Below are positions 44,601 through 52,692 of a stretch of DNA of 64,000 nt, in pieces. The position numbers and the translations under genes are program-made. Positions within the stretch are counted from its first letter, which is position 1; the number at the start of each line of letters is the position of its first letter. The DNA lies in NCBI GenBank assembly GCA_963665495.1, contig OY762289.1:2232001-2296000 (forward strand), given 5' to 3'. The stretch comes from G963665495 sp963665495 (lineage in GTDB: Bacteria > Desulfobacterota > Desulfovibrionia > Desulfovibrionales > Desulfovibrionaceae). The notes beneath the pieces were generated by a model, which saw only the letters and a program-made list of their open reading frames with translations, had not been told where the DNA came from and searched no databases.

Positions 44601-44771
44601 CTAGTTTTTCTTCATATCACAGCACGTTGCATTTTTTTTCGGTTGCACTGCTGTTCCGCATCCGCACGAACAGCCTTTGCAGTTATCACCGCCACCCATC
44701 CGGTATCTGCGGATGACGTAGATGACGGCTGCAAGCACGATAAGAAGCACAAGTATATTGTCCCAGGTCAT
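44601..44771 (-). CDS. FeoB-associated Cys-rich membrane protein
   Basis: This 56-residue protein starts MTWDNILVLLIVLAAVIYVI, a single transmembrane helix, followed by a Cys-rich tail with CKGCSCGCG and CC. Total of seven cysteines. This matches small FeoB-associated membrane proteins (recalled family). AGAGGAG lies about nine bases upstream of ATG 44771. The stop is at 44601-44603. It lies between two feoA genes on the same strand. The tail may bind iron; function is not established. Confidence 0.85.
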   Translation of the reverse strand: MTWDNILVLLIVLAAVIYVIRRYRMGGGDNCKGCSCGCGTAVQPKKNATCCDMKKN

Positions 44772-44794
44772 GGGCTAAAGCTCCTCTCCGGCCT

Positions 44795-45100
44795 TTAGTT
44801 AATCAATTTTTTTTGCGAAATACACGCACTGTCGGGAACCATGGCGCAGGGGATGCATTGTTCCGTCGCACCCTCAGGATAGCAGATGATTTTTCCTGCC
44901 ATTCCTTTGCCAATAACAAGCGTGGCCCCGCGCACCCGAACACGGCACGGACCGCAGGTGATATCTTCCACTTCCACAACGGTGCCGGGAGTCAACCCCA
45001 TGGCGCAAAGCCGAATACGCCCTTTGGGACACTCGCCAAGATCTTTAACAATCACGCGGCTTCCAACAGGAAAGTGAGTCAGCGGCTGTAGCAGGTGCAT
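44795..45100 (-). CDS. Second FeoA-domain protein, with Cys-rich tail
   Basis: This 101-residue protein has a FeoA domain (LGECPKGRIRLCAMGLTPGT) plus extra cysteines (C-G-P-C in CGPCRVRV, and CYPEGATEQCIPC). ATG 45100 is preferred because AGAGGAA lies eight bases upstream; a start 12 codons earlier is weak. Cysteine enrichment compared with ordinary FeoA suggests metal binding. First gene of the feo locus, directly behind a Fur-box-like palindrome. Confidence 0.88.
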   Translation of the reverse strand: MHLLQPLTHFPVGSRVIVKDLGECPKGRIRLCAMGLTPGTVVEVEDITCGPCRVRVRGATLVIGKGMAGKIICYPEGATEQCIPCAMVPDSACISQKKLIN

Positions 45101-45106
45101 AGTTTT

Positions 45107-45127
45107 TTCCTCTCTTAAAAAGAGGAA
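45107..45127 (-). promoter_or_regulatory. Hairpin covering the ribosome binding site of the first feo gene
   Basis: On the minus strand TTCCTCT (45127-45121) pairs perfectly with AGAGGAA (45113-45107), loop of seven bases. AGAGGAA is the Shine-Dalgarno sequence of the FeoA-domain gene, so this stem can mask it. Confidence 0.55.
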
Positions 45128-45135
45128 TAGGCCCA

Positions 45136-45152
45136 TTGAGAATGATTGTCAA
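45136..45152 (-). promoter_or_regulatory. Fur-box-like palindrome overlapping a -35 element of the feo promoter
   Basis: TTGAGAATGATTGTCAA is a 17-bp palindrome with one mismatch in each arm pair and resembles the Fur consensus. Read on the minus strand it contains TTGACA (45152-45147), a consensus -35; the -10 17 bases downstream (TATTCC) is weak. This arrangement fits iron repression of feo. Confidence 0.65.
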
Positions 45153-45235
45153 GCGCTATAAAAAAGAAAACACCAAGGAACCTGAAAAAAAGAATTGCAT
45201 AACTGCCGGCAGCGCCTGGAATTAAAACCCAGTCA

Positions 45236-46135
45236 TCAAGTCTGGGAGGCCATTTTTTTATACCCTGCGAGCATCCGCGCCTTGTTGAAATTCAAGGGCT
45301 GCTTGGGCAAGGTGGCCATCTGATCCTGATCGACTTTGGGCTGCTGCTTGTAAGCGGGTTTGTTTTTCTTTCCCTGGGCGTTGTCTGCAGCTTTTTGCGC
45401 AGGCTTGGGCGGAGTGGCTGCTGCCTTAGGCGTATTTTGTACGCTCGTTGCCGCAGCCTCGGGAGCGGCTTTGGGCTCTGCCGTTTGTGGACGCGGAGCG
45501 GTAGGAGCGGCTTTACTCAACTGCTCGCTCTGTGAAAGTTGTACGGCACGAGCCACGCCGTTGGCTCCCAGCGGACGCGCGGCGGGACGGCCGTTGTTCT
45601 GTGCGACTCCGGCAGGAGCGGCTTTGGGCAGACTTGCCCCAGACTGCGGTCTGAGCAGCCCGCCAGCGAGCATTCCCCCATTGCCGTTGAAGCCGTTTGC
45701 GGGTGCGCTGTTGGCCACCGGCTGACGCGGCATGGTGGATTGCGTCATGGAAGGCTGGGCGGACTGAGCCCCTTCCCTGATAATCTGTTGAAAAGCTTCC
45801 TGCAGACCGGTGAGGACTTTAATGACTTCGTCAATGATGGACTTGTCAAGATTCATGTTGGCTTTAAGCAGCCGCGTGTTGCAAAAGAAATAAAGATGAT
45901 GGAGATTCTGGGCAAGATCTCCGCCCTTCTGGACATTCAGGCTGCTGTCCAGTTCGGCGATGACATCCATTGCCTTGGATATCAAAATACCCTTTTCCGC
46001 GTAATCCCTTTCATCGATCTTCACTTTTGCCATTTTCAAAAACTTGATGGCGCCTTCATAGAGCAAAAGCAACAAATCCGCCTGCGAAGTTGTCGCCACC
46101 TGGGTCTGAAAATAGGCTTGGGCCGCTTTCTGCAT
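45236..46135 (-). CDS. fliS: Flagellar export chaperone FliS with long C-terminal extension
   Basis: Residues ~1-125 are a normal FliS domain (AYFQTQVATTSQADLLLLLYEG; ISKAMDVIAELDSSLNVQKG), which prevents flagellin aggregation. The rest, ~126-299, is a low-complexity Ala/Pro/Gln/Lys-rich tail ending KARMLAGYKKMASQT; ordinary FliS proteins are about 130-150 residues. The tail has no recognisable fold. The gene follows fliD by 19 bases on the minus strand, as in many flagellar operons. Confidence 0.9.
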   Translation of the reverse strand: MQKAAQAYFQTQVATTSQADLLLLLYEGAIKFLKMAKVKIDERDYAEKGILISKAMDVIAELDSSLNVQKGGDLAQNLHHLYFFCNTRLLKANMNLDKSIIDEVIKVLTGLQEAFQQIIREGAQSAQPSMTQSTMPRQPVANSAPANGFNGNGGMLAGGLLRPQSGASLPKAAPAGVAQNNGRPAARPLGANGVARAVQLSQSEQLSKAAPTAPRPQTAEPKAAPEAAATSVQNTPKAAATPPKPAQKAADNAQGKKNKPAYKQQPKVDQDQMATLPKQPLNFNKARMLAGYKKMASQT

Positions 46136-46154
46136 AAAAATCTCCCGTTATCGA

Positions 46155-47894
46155 CTAACTGGAACTCAATTGAGTAATTTGTGAACTCATTGCGCTGCTC
46201 AACGAATCGTATTCTCCAAGCAAGGCTTCAAGACGCGCGTATTTCTGTATCAACACGTCCTTGCGGCTATCTATGCGATTTTCTTCATACTCAATCTTGT
46301 CGTCAATACTGTGAATGATGTCTTCGTAATTATCTACAACTATATTCAGGGTTCCGGTATCCTCGTTGGTCATATCCGACAGCAAGCTTTCAATTTCCGG
46401 AAGCTTGCCTTCCTTGAGCCTGACCTCACCTCTGTAAGGCCCGCCGGAGACGACATCATTGACCTGAACTTCAAGACCCCGGGCACCACCCTCCATAGCT
46501 GTGATAGTCCTATCGTCATTATTCACATTTGCTTTAATTCCTCCGATGAAAGCGTTGAAAATATTTCCTGAGTCGTCAATCTCGTAGGAAACATCATATA
46601 CGCCTGCCTCGGTAACCCCTTTGATGCTGGATTTGTAGTTGAAACTACCTGTTTCATTGATAGCGTCGCCGATTCCGTTGGCCGCGAACAATTCCGCCAC
46701 GGCGTTGGCATTGGAAAGCAAAGCTTCCTCCAACACGGTTTCGTCAAGTATCAACAATCCGTGTGTTTCAGAAGATTCATCGGCATCGGTAGAAATTCCC
46801 AGCTGCGAAAGCGAAGTATAAAGATCGCCGACCCCGGTTTCCGAATCATAATACACAAAGCCGGGAGCGATGGACGAAGTAATGGTTTTCAAATTGCTCA
46901 TGGTCAACTGAACAGCATAATTGCCCGTCATGACCGAGCCGCTGACAGATTCCTTGATCAGGCTGTCGCCGTCGCTTTCTGAGTCGCTATCAACTTTGGT
47001 CAGCTGCAAGGCCAATGATCGGACCTGATTCATCTGGGTCACGAATGTCTGCACGTTCTCCACTATCTCTCCGGTGCTCAGAGAAGTGGTCACCTGCACC
47101 GTACCCGTATCTTTCAAGGTCAGAGCGACACCGTCTATAGCATCGGTCACCGTATTGGAGGAGGCATGGATATAATCGTTTTCAGGCCAGCCATCCACGC
47201 GCAGTTTCGCATCCGCGTTGGACTGTAATTCGGAAAAGCGCCCCAATGCGCCCATGTCCGGCGTCACAATCTCGAGGTTGGCGTTGGATCCGAGATCCAT
47301 CCCCCGAATTTGCAGGAAATAACTGGAGCCGTTATTGATAATGGCGGCTTTGAAGCCATTATTGTCCGGAGAAGAATTAATTGCCCCGACGAACCCGGAA
47401 AGAGTGGTCTGATTCGTCAGAATAATCTCCGTCACCAGCGGCCCCTGGTCATCATTGGGGTCATCATAACTCAAACGGAAATGCGCCATTTCGCCTTCTC
47501 GCATGTTGCTGAGAATGCGCGTATCTTCGCTGGCAACTCCGGTGCCGCTGACCCAGATGGAATTCTGCGCCAAAGAAGCCACTTCCACGGTATGGGAGCT
47601 GGCTTCCGCGTCCGACGTGGATGCGGCGGTAAGAACAGTTTCATCGGAACTGCTGGACTCTTTGGCCATGAACGTATTCATATCGTCCATTTCGGCCAAA
47701 GTGGATTTCAGGCTCACCATGGCGCTGTTCAGATCATCCAGCGCATCGATCTTGGCTTCCCAGCTCTCCTTCCAGGATTCAAGCTGATTTTTGTGAGTCG
47801 CCTCCAGCTCCATGAGCTGATCGATCATGGTTTCGAAATCCGTTCCAGACCCCAGCCCTGTAAACTTGATTGAACCGGAAAGATAATCAGACAT
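46155..47894 (-). CDS. fliD: Flagellar filament cap protein FliD
   Basis: This 579-residue hook-associated protein 2 has an N-terminal domain beginning SGSIKFTGLGSGTDFETMID and a C-terminal coiled coil (~530-579, RIDSRKDVLIQKYARLEALL). The central part is Ser/Thr/Asp-rich, as expected for surface-exposed cap domains. There is no signal peptide, since it is exported by the flagellar apparatus. Length is typical. The next downstream gene is fliS. Confidence 0.95.
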   Translation of the reverse strand: MSDYLSGSIKFTGLGSGTDFETMIDQLMELEATHKNQLESWKESWEAKIDALDDLNSAMVSLKSTLAEMDDMNTFMAKESSSSDETVLTAASTSDAEASSHTVEVASLAQNSIWVSGTGVASEDTRILSNMREGEMAHFRLSYDDPNDDQGPLVTEIILTNQTTLSGFVGAINSSPDNNGFKAAIINNGSSYFLQIRGMDLGSNANLEIVTPDMGALGRFSELQSNADAKLRVDGWPENDYIHASSNTVTDAIDGVALTLKDTGTVQVTTSLSTGEIVENVQTFVTQMNQVRSLALQLTKVDSDSESDGDSLIKESVSGSVMTGNYAVQLTMSNLKTITSSIAPGFVYYDSETGVGDLYTSLSQLGISTDADESSETHGLLILDETVLEEALLSNANAVAELFAANGIGDAINETGSFNYKSSIKGVTEAGVYDVSYEIDDSGNIFNAFIGGIKANVNNDDRTITAMEGGARGLEVQVNDVVSGGPYRGEVRLKEGKLPEIESLLSDMTNEDTGTLNIVVDNYEDIIHSIDDKIEYEENRIDSRKDVLIQKYARLEALLGEYDSLSSAMSSQITQLSSS

Positions 47895-47996
47895 ATGCGT
47901 TCACCATTTGGCAATTTTTTCCGACATCATTGTCCGGTTCTTCCAATGCAAACTTTACACCAATATAAAACTTAACATTTTTCAAAATTTTTCTTC

Positions 47997-48049
47997 AAAA
48001 AAATAAAGAGCCTGCCACTATCACCTATTTAGGTAATCGGCGGCAGGCT
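47997..48049 (-). terminator. Terminator of tsaB/rseP operon (minus strand)
   Basis: Outer arms AGCCTGCC (48009-48016)/GGCAGGCT (48042-48049) enclose a smaller ACCTA/TAGGT hairpin. On the minus strand the stem is followed by a T-rich run (CTCTTTATTTTTTT). It lies 40 bases after the tsaB stop. Confidence 0.8.
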
Positions 48050-48091
48050 GCAATTCTTTACCGTGTTTAAATCTTTCTTAAGAAATAATAG

Positions 48092-48949
48092 TCAATCCCT
48101 TGTTCGCTCCGCCAAAACCTGGACGGCCTTTTCAGGATCAAATCCGTGCTTTCTGGCAATGTACTCGATATTATCTTCCGCGTCAGATGCGCGTAAATAC
48201 AAAGGAGTAATGGGAGCAGCCGCGTATTCGGCTTCTGCGGCGGCCTGAAGCAGTAGAAAAGGCGACGGCGTGTCAAAAACATCAGGGAGGAGCGTACTGT
48301 ACGGACAGTCTGAAAAACGTTCGCTGAAAAAATCGAAATTTTTCCGCAGACCGCTCCCAAGAATCCGGCAAGGACTTTGGACGGCGCGTATCCGTTCAGC
48401 TGCGACGTCGATCTCCAGCGCTTCAGGAGCAGAAAGAGTTTTCAAGCCCCCCTGGCCCTCCTCGGCTGTGGCCAGAAAAGACTGCGCATAGACCTGCCGC
48501 TGACGCGAGTAAGTCAAGACCCAGACGGTCTCTCCATGCATCGCCCCTGCCCCGCGGGCCAGAAGAGGTAGATACTCGAGTCCGGCAAGTGGAACCCCCC
48601 AGGCTTTATGCAGGCCAAGTACAGTGGAAAGTACCAGGCGAAGGCCCGTGAACGAACCCGGACCTCGTACGCAGGCAATGCCTTTCAAACTTCCGGCAGT
48701 CTCCGAGACAGGACATCCGGCTTCGGACAGGGCGTACGCAATATCCGGGGCCACATGACAGAGCCCTTGCCCCATGGACGCGCGTTCGGAAGCGAAAAAG
48801 GGCGGATTGCCGCGACCGGCCCGTGGCTTGCCCGTGGTGGGAAAAGGCCCGGGCGTACCGGTGACTACCTGAATCTTCTCCTCAGTCGCATTGCAGACGA
48901 GGTACAAATCAGTAGATTGAAAGCCAGGAGAAGTTTCTTTGGAGATCAT
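48092..48949 (-). CDS. tsaB: tRNA threonylcarbamoyladenosine biosynthesis protein TsaB
   Basis: This 285-residue protein has the TsaB signature VRGPGSFTGLRLVLSTVLGL (~94-113). It forms a complex with TsaD and TsaE to make t6A37 in tRNA. The N-terminal ~45 residues are longer than usual. The start lies 41 bases inside the end of the rseP gene, so translational coupling is likely; a later start would shorten the overlap, but no better site is evident. tsaD is not in the window. Confidence 0.88.
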   Translation of the reverse strand: MISKETSPGFQSTDLYLVCNATEEKIQVVTGTPGPFPTTGKPRAGRGNPPFFASERASMGQGLCHVAPDIAYALSEAGCPVSETAGSLKGIACVRGPGSFTGLRLVLSTVLGLHKAWGVPLAGLEYLPLLARGAGAMHGETVWVLTYSRQRQVYAQSFLATAEEGQGGLKTLSAPEALEIDVAAERIRAVQSPCRILGSGLRKNFDFFSERFSDCPYSTLLPDVFDTPSPFLLLQAAAEAEYAAAPITPLYLRASDAEDNIEYIARKHGFDPEKAVQVLAERTRD

Positions 48950-49991
48950 TATAAGTAGCCAATAACATAAGCAATATTAGAAACGCCAGACCCGCTTTGG
49001 TGGTCCATTCCTGAATCCGTTCGTTTACCGGACGGCGAGTCAGGGTTTCGATTGCGCAGAAAAAAATGTGTCCGCCATCCAATACGGGGATAGGCAGCAG
49101 GTTGAACAAGCCCAAATTGATACTGATGAAAGCCATGAGTGCCAGCAAGGCCTGAATGCCATGCTCGGCCTGTTCGCTGACAAGCTGACCGATCATAATC
49201 GGCCCACCTACAGAGTCCAGAGGCAAATCATGGGAGACAAGCATGATGAGCGCTTTGCCGATGAGCACAACCCGGTCCCAGGTTTCCACAACCGCAACAC
49301 CTAATGCGCTTACCGGCCCCAGCGGAATGTGGATCCCTTTGTCCGAACTCATGATTCCGATACGCATCACCGAAATTTCATTCCCCCTGGCGTCCTTTTC
49401 CTTGATCTGCTTGGGGGCAATGTCTTTGGTGAATTTCCGGCCTTCCCGTTCCAGGGAAAAGGTCACGGGTTTGCCTCCGCTCAAATTGACGCTTTGAATG
49501 ACATCCCCGAAAAACTCGACAGGCTTACCGTTGACCGCCAGGATTCTGTCCCCAGCCTGGAGTTGCGCCTCCATGGCGGGAGTATCCGGCATGACTTGCG
49601 AAATAACAGGTTCGCGACCATTCATGCCGTTGGCCCAGAACAGGCCCCAATAAATGAGAATGGCCAGAATAAAATTGAAAATGGCGCCCGCGGCGAAAAC
49701 AATCATCCGCTGATAGGCCGGCCGACTTTTGAACAGATGGTCCTTAGTAAACCCTTCGGGCAATTCGTAATCGGTTTCGCCCACAAGTGAAACGAAACCT
49801 CCCAAGGGCAGTGCGGACAGCCGATAATCCGTCAGTCCGTAACGAAATCCAAAGATGCGCGGGCCGAATCCGATGGAAAATGTCTGCACGCCAATTTTGA
49901 ACGCCTTGGCCGATAAAAAATGCCCCAGTTCATGAAAAGCAATGAGTACGCCAAGGACCAATACAATGGAGAGAATACCTATAATTGACAT
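48909..49991 (-). CDS. rseP: Site-2 protease RseP
   Basis: This 360-residue membrane metalloprotease has HELGHF (20-25) in its first transmembrane helix, a single PDZ-like domain (~115-190, VISQVMPDTPAMEAQLQAGD), and LLPIPVLDGGHIFF (~300-313) as third zinc ligand. It cleaves anti-sigma factors and signal-peptide remnants within the membrane. One PDZ domain rather than the two of E. coli RseP is common outside enterics. Between dxr and tsaB on the minus strand. Confidence 0.95.
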   Translation of the reverse strand: MSIIGILSIVLVLGVLIAFHELGHFLSAKAFKIGVQTFSIGFGPRIFGFRYGLTDYRLSALPLGGFVSLVGETDYELPEGFTKDHLFKSRPAYQRMIVFAAGAIFNFILAILIYWGLFWANGMNGREPVISQVMPDTPAMEAQLQAGDRILAVNGKPVEFFGDVIQSVNLSGGKPVTFSLEREGRKFTKDIAPKQIKEKDARGNEISVMRIGIMSSDKGIHIPLGPVSALGVAVVETWDRVVLIGKALIMLVSHDLPLDSVGGPIMIGQLVSEQAEHGIQALLALMAFISINLGLFNLLPIPVLDGGHIFFCAIETLTRRPVNERIQEWTTKAGLAFLILLMLLATYNDLQRNFSWLSIY

Positions 49992-50035
49992 GCTGTTCCT
50001 ATACCATACGCGGCAGTTGATTTACAACTTGCCGT

Positions 50036-51256
50036 TTAAACCCAATCCTCGACCAGTTTCCGAGTGCGCTGGTCTATGTCCAGAATGGACTCCAAGGAAC
50101 GCTCCGCCGCACTTCCGCATCCGAGCTTGCCTGCCGCGCACGCATCCATGGCTTTTTCGATCAGACGAGGAATGTCCGTAAAGCCTATGCGCTTTTCCAG
50201 AAAACACGCGACAGCAATCTCATTGGCGGCATTCAGTGCGACCGGGCAGTCCGGGCCCATAGCCACGGCCTCTTTTGCAAGACGCAAACATGGAAACAAG
50301 GATAAGTCCGGAGCCTCAAAGGTCAAGCTTCCCAATGTTACAAGATTGAGAGGTTCGAGAGACATAGGAAGGCGGTTCGGATAGGCAATGCAGTATGAAA
50401 TGGGGATCCGCATGTCGGGCTGCCCCAGATGCCCCAGCAACGAACCATCATGATAGGAGACAAGGGAATGAATAATGCTTTGCGGATGCACTACAACATC
50501 GATTTGCTCCATCTCCACGCCGAAAAGTTGATAGGCTTCAATGACTTCGAGCCCTTTATTCATCAACGTTGCGGAATCTATACTGATTTTTGCCCCCATG
50601 GACCAGTTGGGATGATTCAGCGCCTGCTCGGGGGTGACCGTTGCCAGAAAATTCTTGTCCCTTCCGCGAAACGGGCCGCCTGAGGCGGTCAGTATCAAGC
50701 GCTCCATTTCATCCAGGCTGTGTCCGCTCAGGGCCTGAAACAAAGCATTGTGTTCGGAATCCACCGGAAGCACCACTGCACCGGAAGAAGCGCAAACGCT
50801 GCGGATCAGATCTCCGGCAAGCACCAGGGCCTCTTTGTTGGCCAGCGCGATAAGTTTTCCGGCTTCAGCGGCGGCCAGGGTGGGAGGAAGCCCCGCAGCG
50901 CCCACCTGCGCAGCGACGATCATTTCCGCCTGGTCAAGCGTGGCCATGGCAACGTATCCGTCCGGACCGATCAAAATTTCCGGTTTGTACTCGCCAGGAA
51001 GCAGACTGCGGAGCGTGTCAGCTCCTGTTCCATCCAGTACGCCCAGATAAGGCGGACGCCATTTGATGGCCTGCTCCGCCAGCAGCTTGATATTTCGGGC
51101 GCCGGCCAGCCCGACGACTTTGAAGGAGTCCGTATGCTCGTCAAGTACCTGCAGGGTGCTCGTGCCTATGGACCCGGTGCTTCCCAACAGAACAACCGAG
51201 CGACGATGACCTTCCTGCAAGGAAGGCACATCAAGAGAAGAAATATAAGATGGCAT
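50036..51256 (-). CDS. dxr: 1-deoxy-D-xylulose 5-phosphate reductoisomerase
   Basis: This 406-residue enzyme has the NADPH-binding GSTGSIGTSTLQVLDE near residues 26-41, the metal- and substrate-binding PVDSEHNALFQAL and TASGGPFRGR, and a normal C-terminal helical domain. It performs the second step of the methylerythritol phosphate isoprenoid pathway. Located six bases downstream of cdsA on the minus strand. Confidence 0.97.
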   Translation of the reverse strand: MPSYISSLDVPSLQEGHRRSVVLLGSTGSIGTSTLQVLDEHTDSFKVVGLAGARNIKLLAEQAIKWRPPYLGVLDGTGADTLRSLLPGEYKPEILIGPDGYVAMATLDQAEMIVAAQVGAAGLPPTLAAAEAGKLIALANKEALVLAGDLIRSVCASSGAVVLPVDSEHNALFQALSGHSLDEMERLILTASGGPFRGRDKNFLATVTPEQALNHPNWSMGAKISIDSATLMNKGLEVIEAYQLFGVEMEQIDVVVHPQSIIHSLVSYHDGSLLGHLGQPDMRIPISYCIAYPNRLPMSLEPLNLVTLGSLTFEAPDLSLFPCLRLAKEAVAMGPDCPVALNAANEIAVACFLEKRIGFTDIPRLIEKAMDACAAGKLGCGSAAERSLESILDIDQRTRKLVEDWV

Positions 51257-51262
51257 AACAGC

Positions 51263-52114
51263 TCAATTTGCAAGGAGGGTTGATGTAACGATCAAGGGAT
51301 ACAATACCCGGAAGGCCGCGTAAACCGGCAGAACCAGCAATAGTCCGTCGATTCTGTCAAGAACGCCCCCGTGGCCGGGTAAAAAGTGACCGGAATCCTT
51401 GACTTCCAGGCTCCTTTTCAGGGCAGACTCAAAAAAGTCCCCGAACTGTGCCGCCACATTAAGAACAGCACCCAGGACAACCCACACCCACCAGACGGCT
51501 TGTGAAAAAATATGTTCCCCCCAGCACAAGCCGAAGACTACGGAAACGGCAACTGCCAGAGCCAGACCGCCGAAACTTCCCGCCCAGGTCTTCTTAGGGC
51601 TGACTTTCGGCCAGATGTTTTTGCCGCCCACCAGGGATCCGCAGTAATAGGCGCCCGTATCAGAAACAATGGTCAGCACAAGGACCAGCACTATTTCCAG
51701 GGAAGTAAAACCAAGAACAAACTGCAGTTGCATGGGGACGTACAAAAGCCCGATTGTCAACACCACCGCGGAATAAAAACCATGCTTGTCCGCGCCGAAG
51801 CTATATTGTCCGAGAAAATACAGCGCGCCGACCCAAAAAGCCGCGATAAATATTCCCAGGACTCCGTCCAAACCGGTCAACTTTGCCGCCGTCAGCAGTA
51901 AAACGGCGAAAACCATTCCCAATAGTTTCAGGCGCCGTCTTCCATCCCAAAACAACGAATAGAATTCATACAGTCCAAGCAAGCTGATAAGCAGCACGCC
52001 GCCAAAAATATACCAGCCTCCCAGATAAATCAGGACAGCCAAAACGGGCAACAGTACGAGGGAGGTTCCCAGGCGCAGGCGATGCGAAGGAGATAGATTC
52101 TGAATAAAATTCAT
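51263..52114 (-). CDS. cdsA: Phosphatidate cytidylyltransferase CdsA
   Basis: This 283-residue membrane protein has about eight hydrophobic segments and the family signature ending LPGHGGVLDRIDGLLLV (~245-261), preceded by SALKRSLEVKDSG. It makes CDP-diacylglycerol for phospholipid synthesis. The ATG at 52114 is used because an upstream in-frame TTG would run through the terminator of the cytochrome gene; no strong Shine-Dalgarno sequence is seen. Precedes dxr in the conserved uppS-cdsA-dxr-rseP order. Confidence 0.93.
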   Translation of the reverse strand: MNFIQNLSPSHRLRLGTSLVLLPVLAVLIYLGGWYIFGGVLLISLLGLYEFYSLFWDGRRRLKLLGMVFAVLLLTAAKLTGLDGVLGIFIAAFWVGALYFLGQYSFGADKHGFYSAVVLTIGLLYVPMQLQFVLGFTSLEIVLVLVLTIVSDTGAYYCGSLVGGKNIWPKVSPKKTWAGSFGGLALAVAVSVVFGLCWGEHIFSQAVWWVWVVLGAVLNVAAQFGDFFESALKRSLEVKDSGHFLPGHGGVLDRIDGLLLVLPVYAAFRVLYPLIVTSTLLAN

Positions 52115-52137
52115 TGGAAGCAAAAAAAAACGGTGCA

Positions 52138-52168
52138 AGAAAAAAAGGGTCGCCAGAAGCGACCCTTT
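52138..52168 (-). terminator. Terminator of cytochrome c3 gene
   Basis: Perfect 10-bp stem AAAGGGTCGC (52144-52153)/GCGACCCTTT (52159-52168), 5-base loop, with a run of T on the minus strand. It separates the cytochrome gene from cdsA, so cdsA needs its own promoter or read-through. Confidence 0.9.
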
Positions 52169-52188
52169 GGCGTCAAATAACGAGTGGC

Positions 52189-52584
52189 TTACGGATGGCA
52201 AACAGACTTTTTGCAGCCGGCAAGCTCTTTTTTCTTGGCTTTATCATCTCCAGCCTTTTCCTTGTGGCAGGAAACGCAGGAGTGGACGGTTCCACCTTTA
52301 CCATGAATAGCCTGGTAGTAGGAATGCACGCTCTTGTCTTTTTTATCAAAGTTGTCGTGGCAACCGGCGCTGGAACATTTTTTGATGTTAGCAGGGTTGT
52401 CTTTGGCCATGTGGTGGCAGGCTTCGCAAGGTTCAGCCTTGTGCGCGGAATGGTTAAAGGTCACAGCATTTTTGGTGTTTTCCATTTTCAGGCCATCTGG
52501 CGGAGCGTCTGCAGCGTAGAGTGCGGGGATGGCGAATACGCCCAGAACCAACGCGCAAACGAAACAAGTAATCAACGTCCTCAT
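52189..52584 (-). CDS. Tetraheme cytochrome c3 (type I)
   Basis: This 131-residue protein has a Sec signal peptide (LITCFVCALVLGVFAIPALYA, cleavage near residue 24) and four heme sites in the order CEACH (CX2CH), CSSAGCH (CX4CH), CVSCH (CX2CH), CKKSVCH (CX4CH). This pattern and size define periplasmic type I cytochrome c3, the electron acceptor of periplasmic hydrogenases and formate dehydrogenases. GGGAGG lies eight bases upstream of the ATG. It has its own promoter and terminator and is thus monocistronic, although embedded between uppS and cdsA. Confidence 0.96.
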   Translation of the reverse strand: MRTLITCFVCALVLGVFAIPALYAADAPPDGLKMENTKNAVTFNHSAHKAEPCEACHHMAKDNPANIKKCSSAGCHDNFDKKDKSVHSYYQAIHGKGGTVHSCVSCHKEKAGDDKAKKKELAGCKKSVCHP

Positions 52585-52622
52585 CTTCGTTTCCTCCCAT
52601 GTTGTGTGAAATGATTCATGTG

Positions 52623-52652
52623 ACGATACTCACAAACTCAACCTACTGTCAA
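52623..52652 (-). promoter_or_regulatory. Candidate promoter of cytochrome c3 gene
   Basis: Minus strand: TTGACA (52652-52647), 18-base spacer, TATCGT (52628-52623; four of six matches). It lies about 38 bases upstream of the ATG and downstream of the uppS stop. Confidence 0.5.
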
Positions 52653-52692
52653 CGCTTCATTAAATGATTCGTTAACTGTCAGGGAGCATGCT

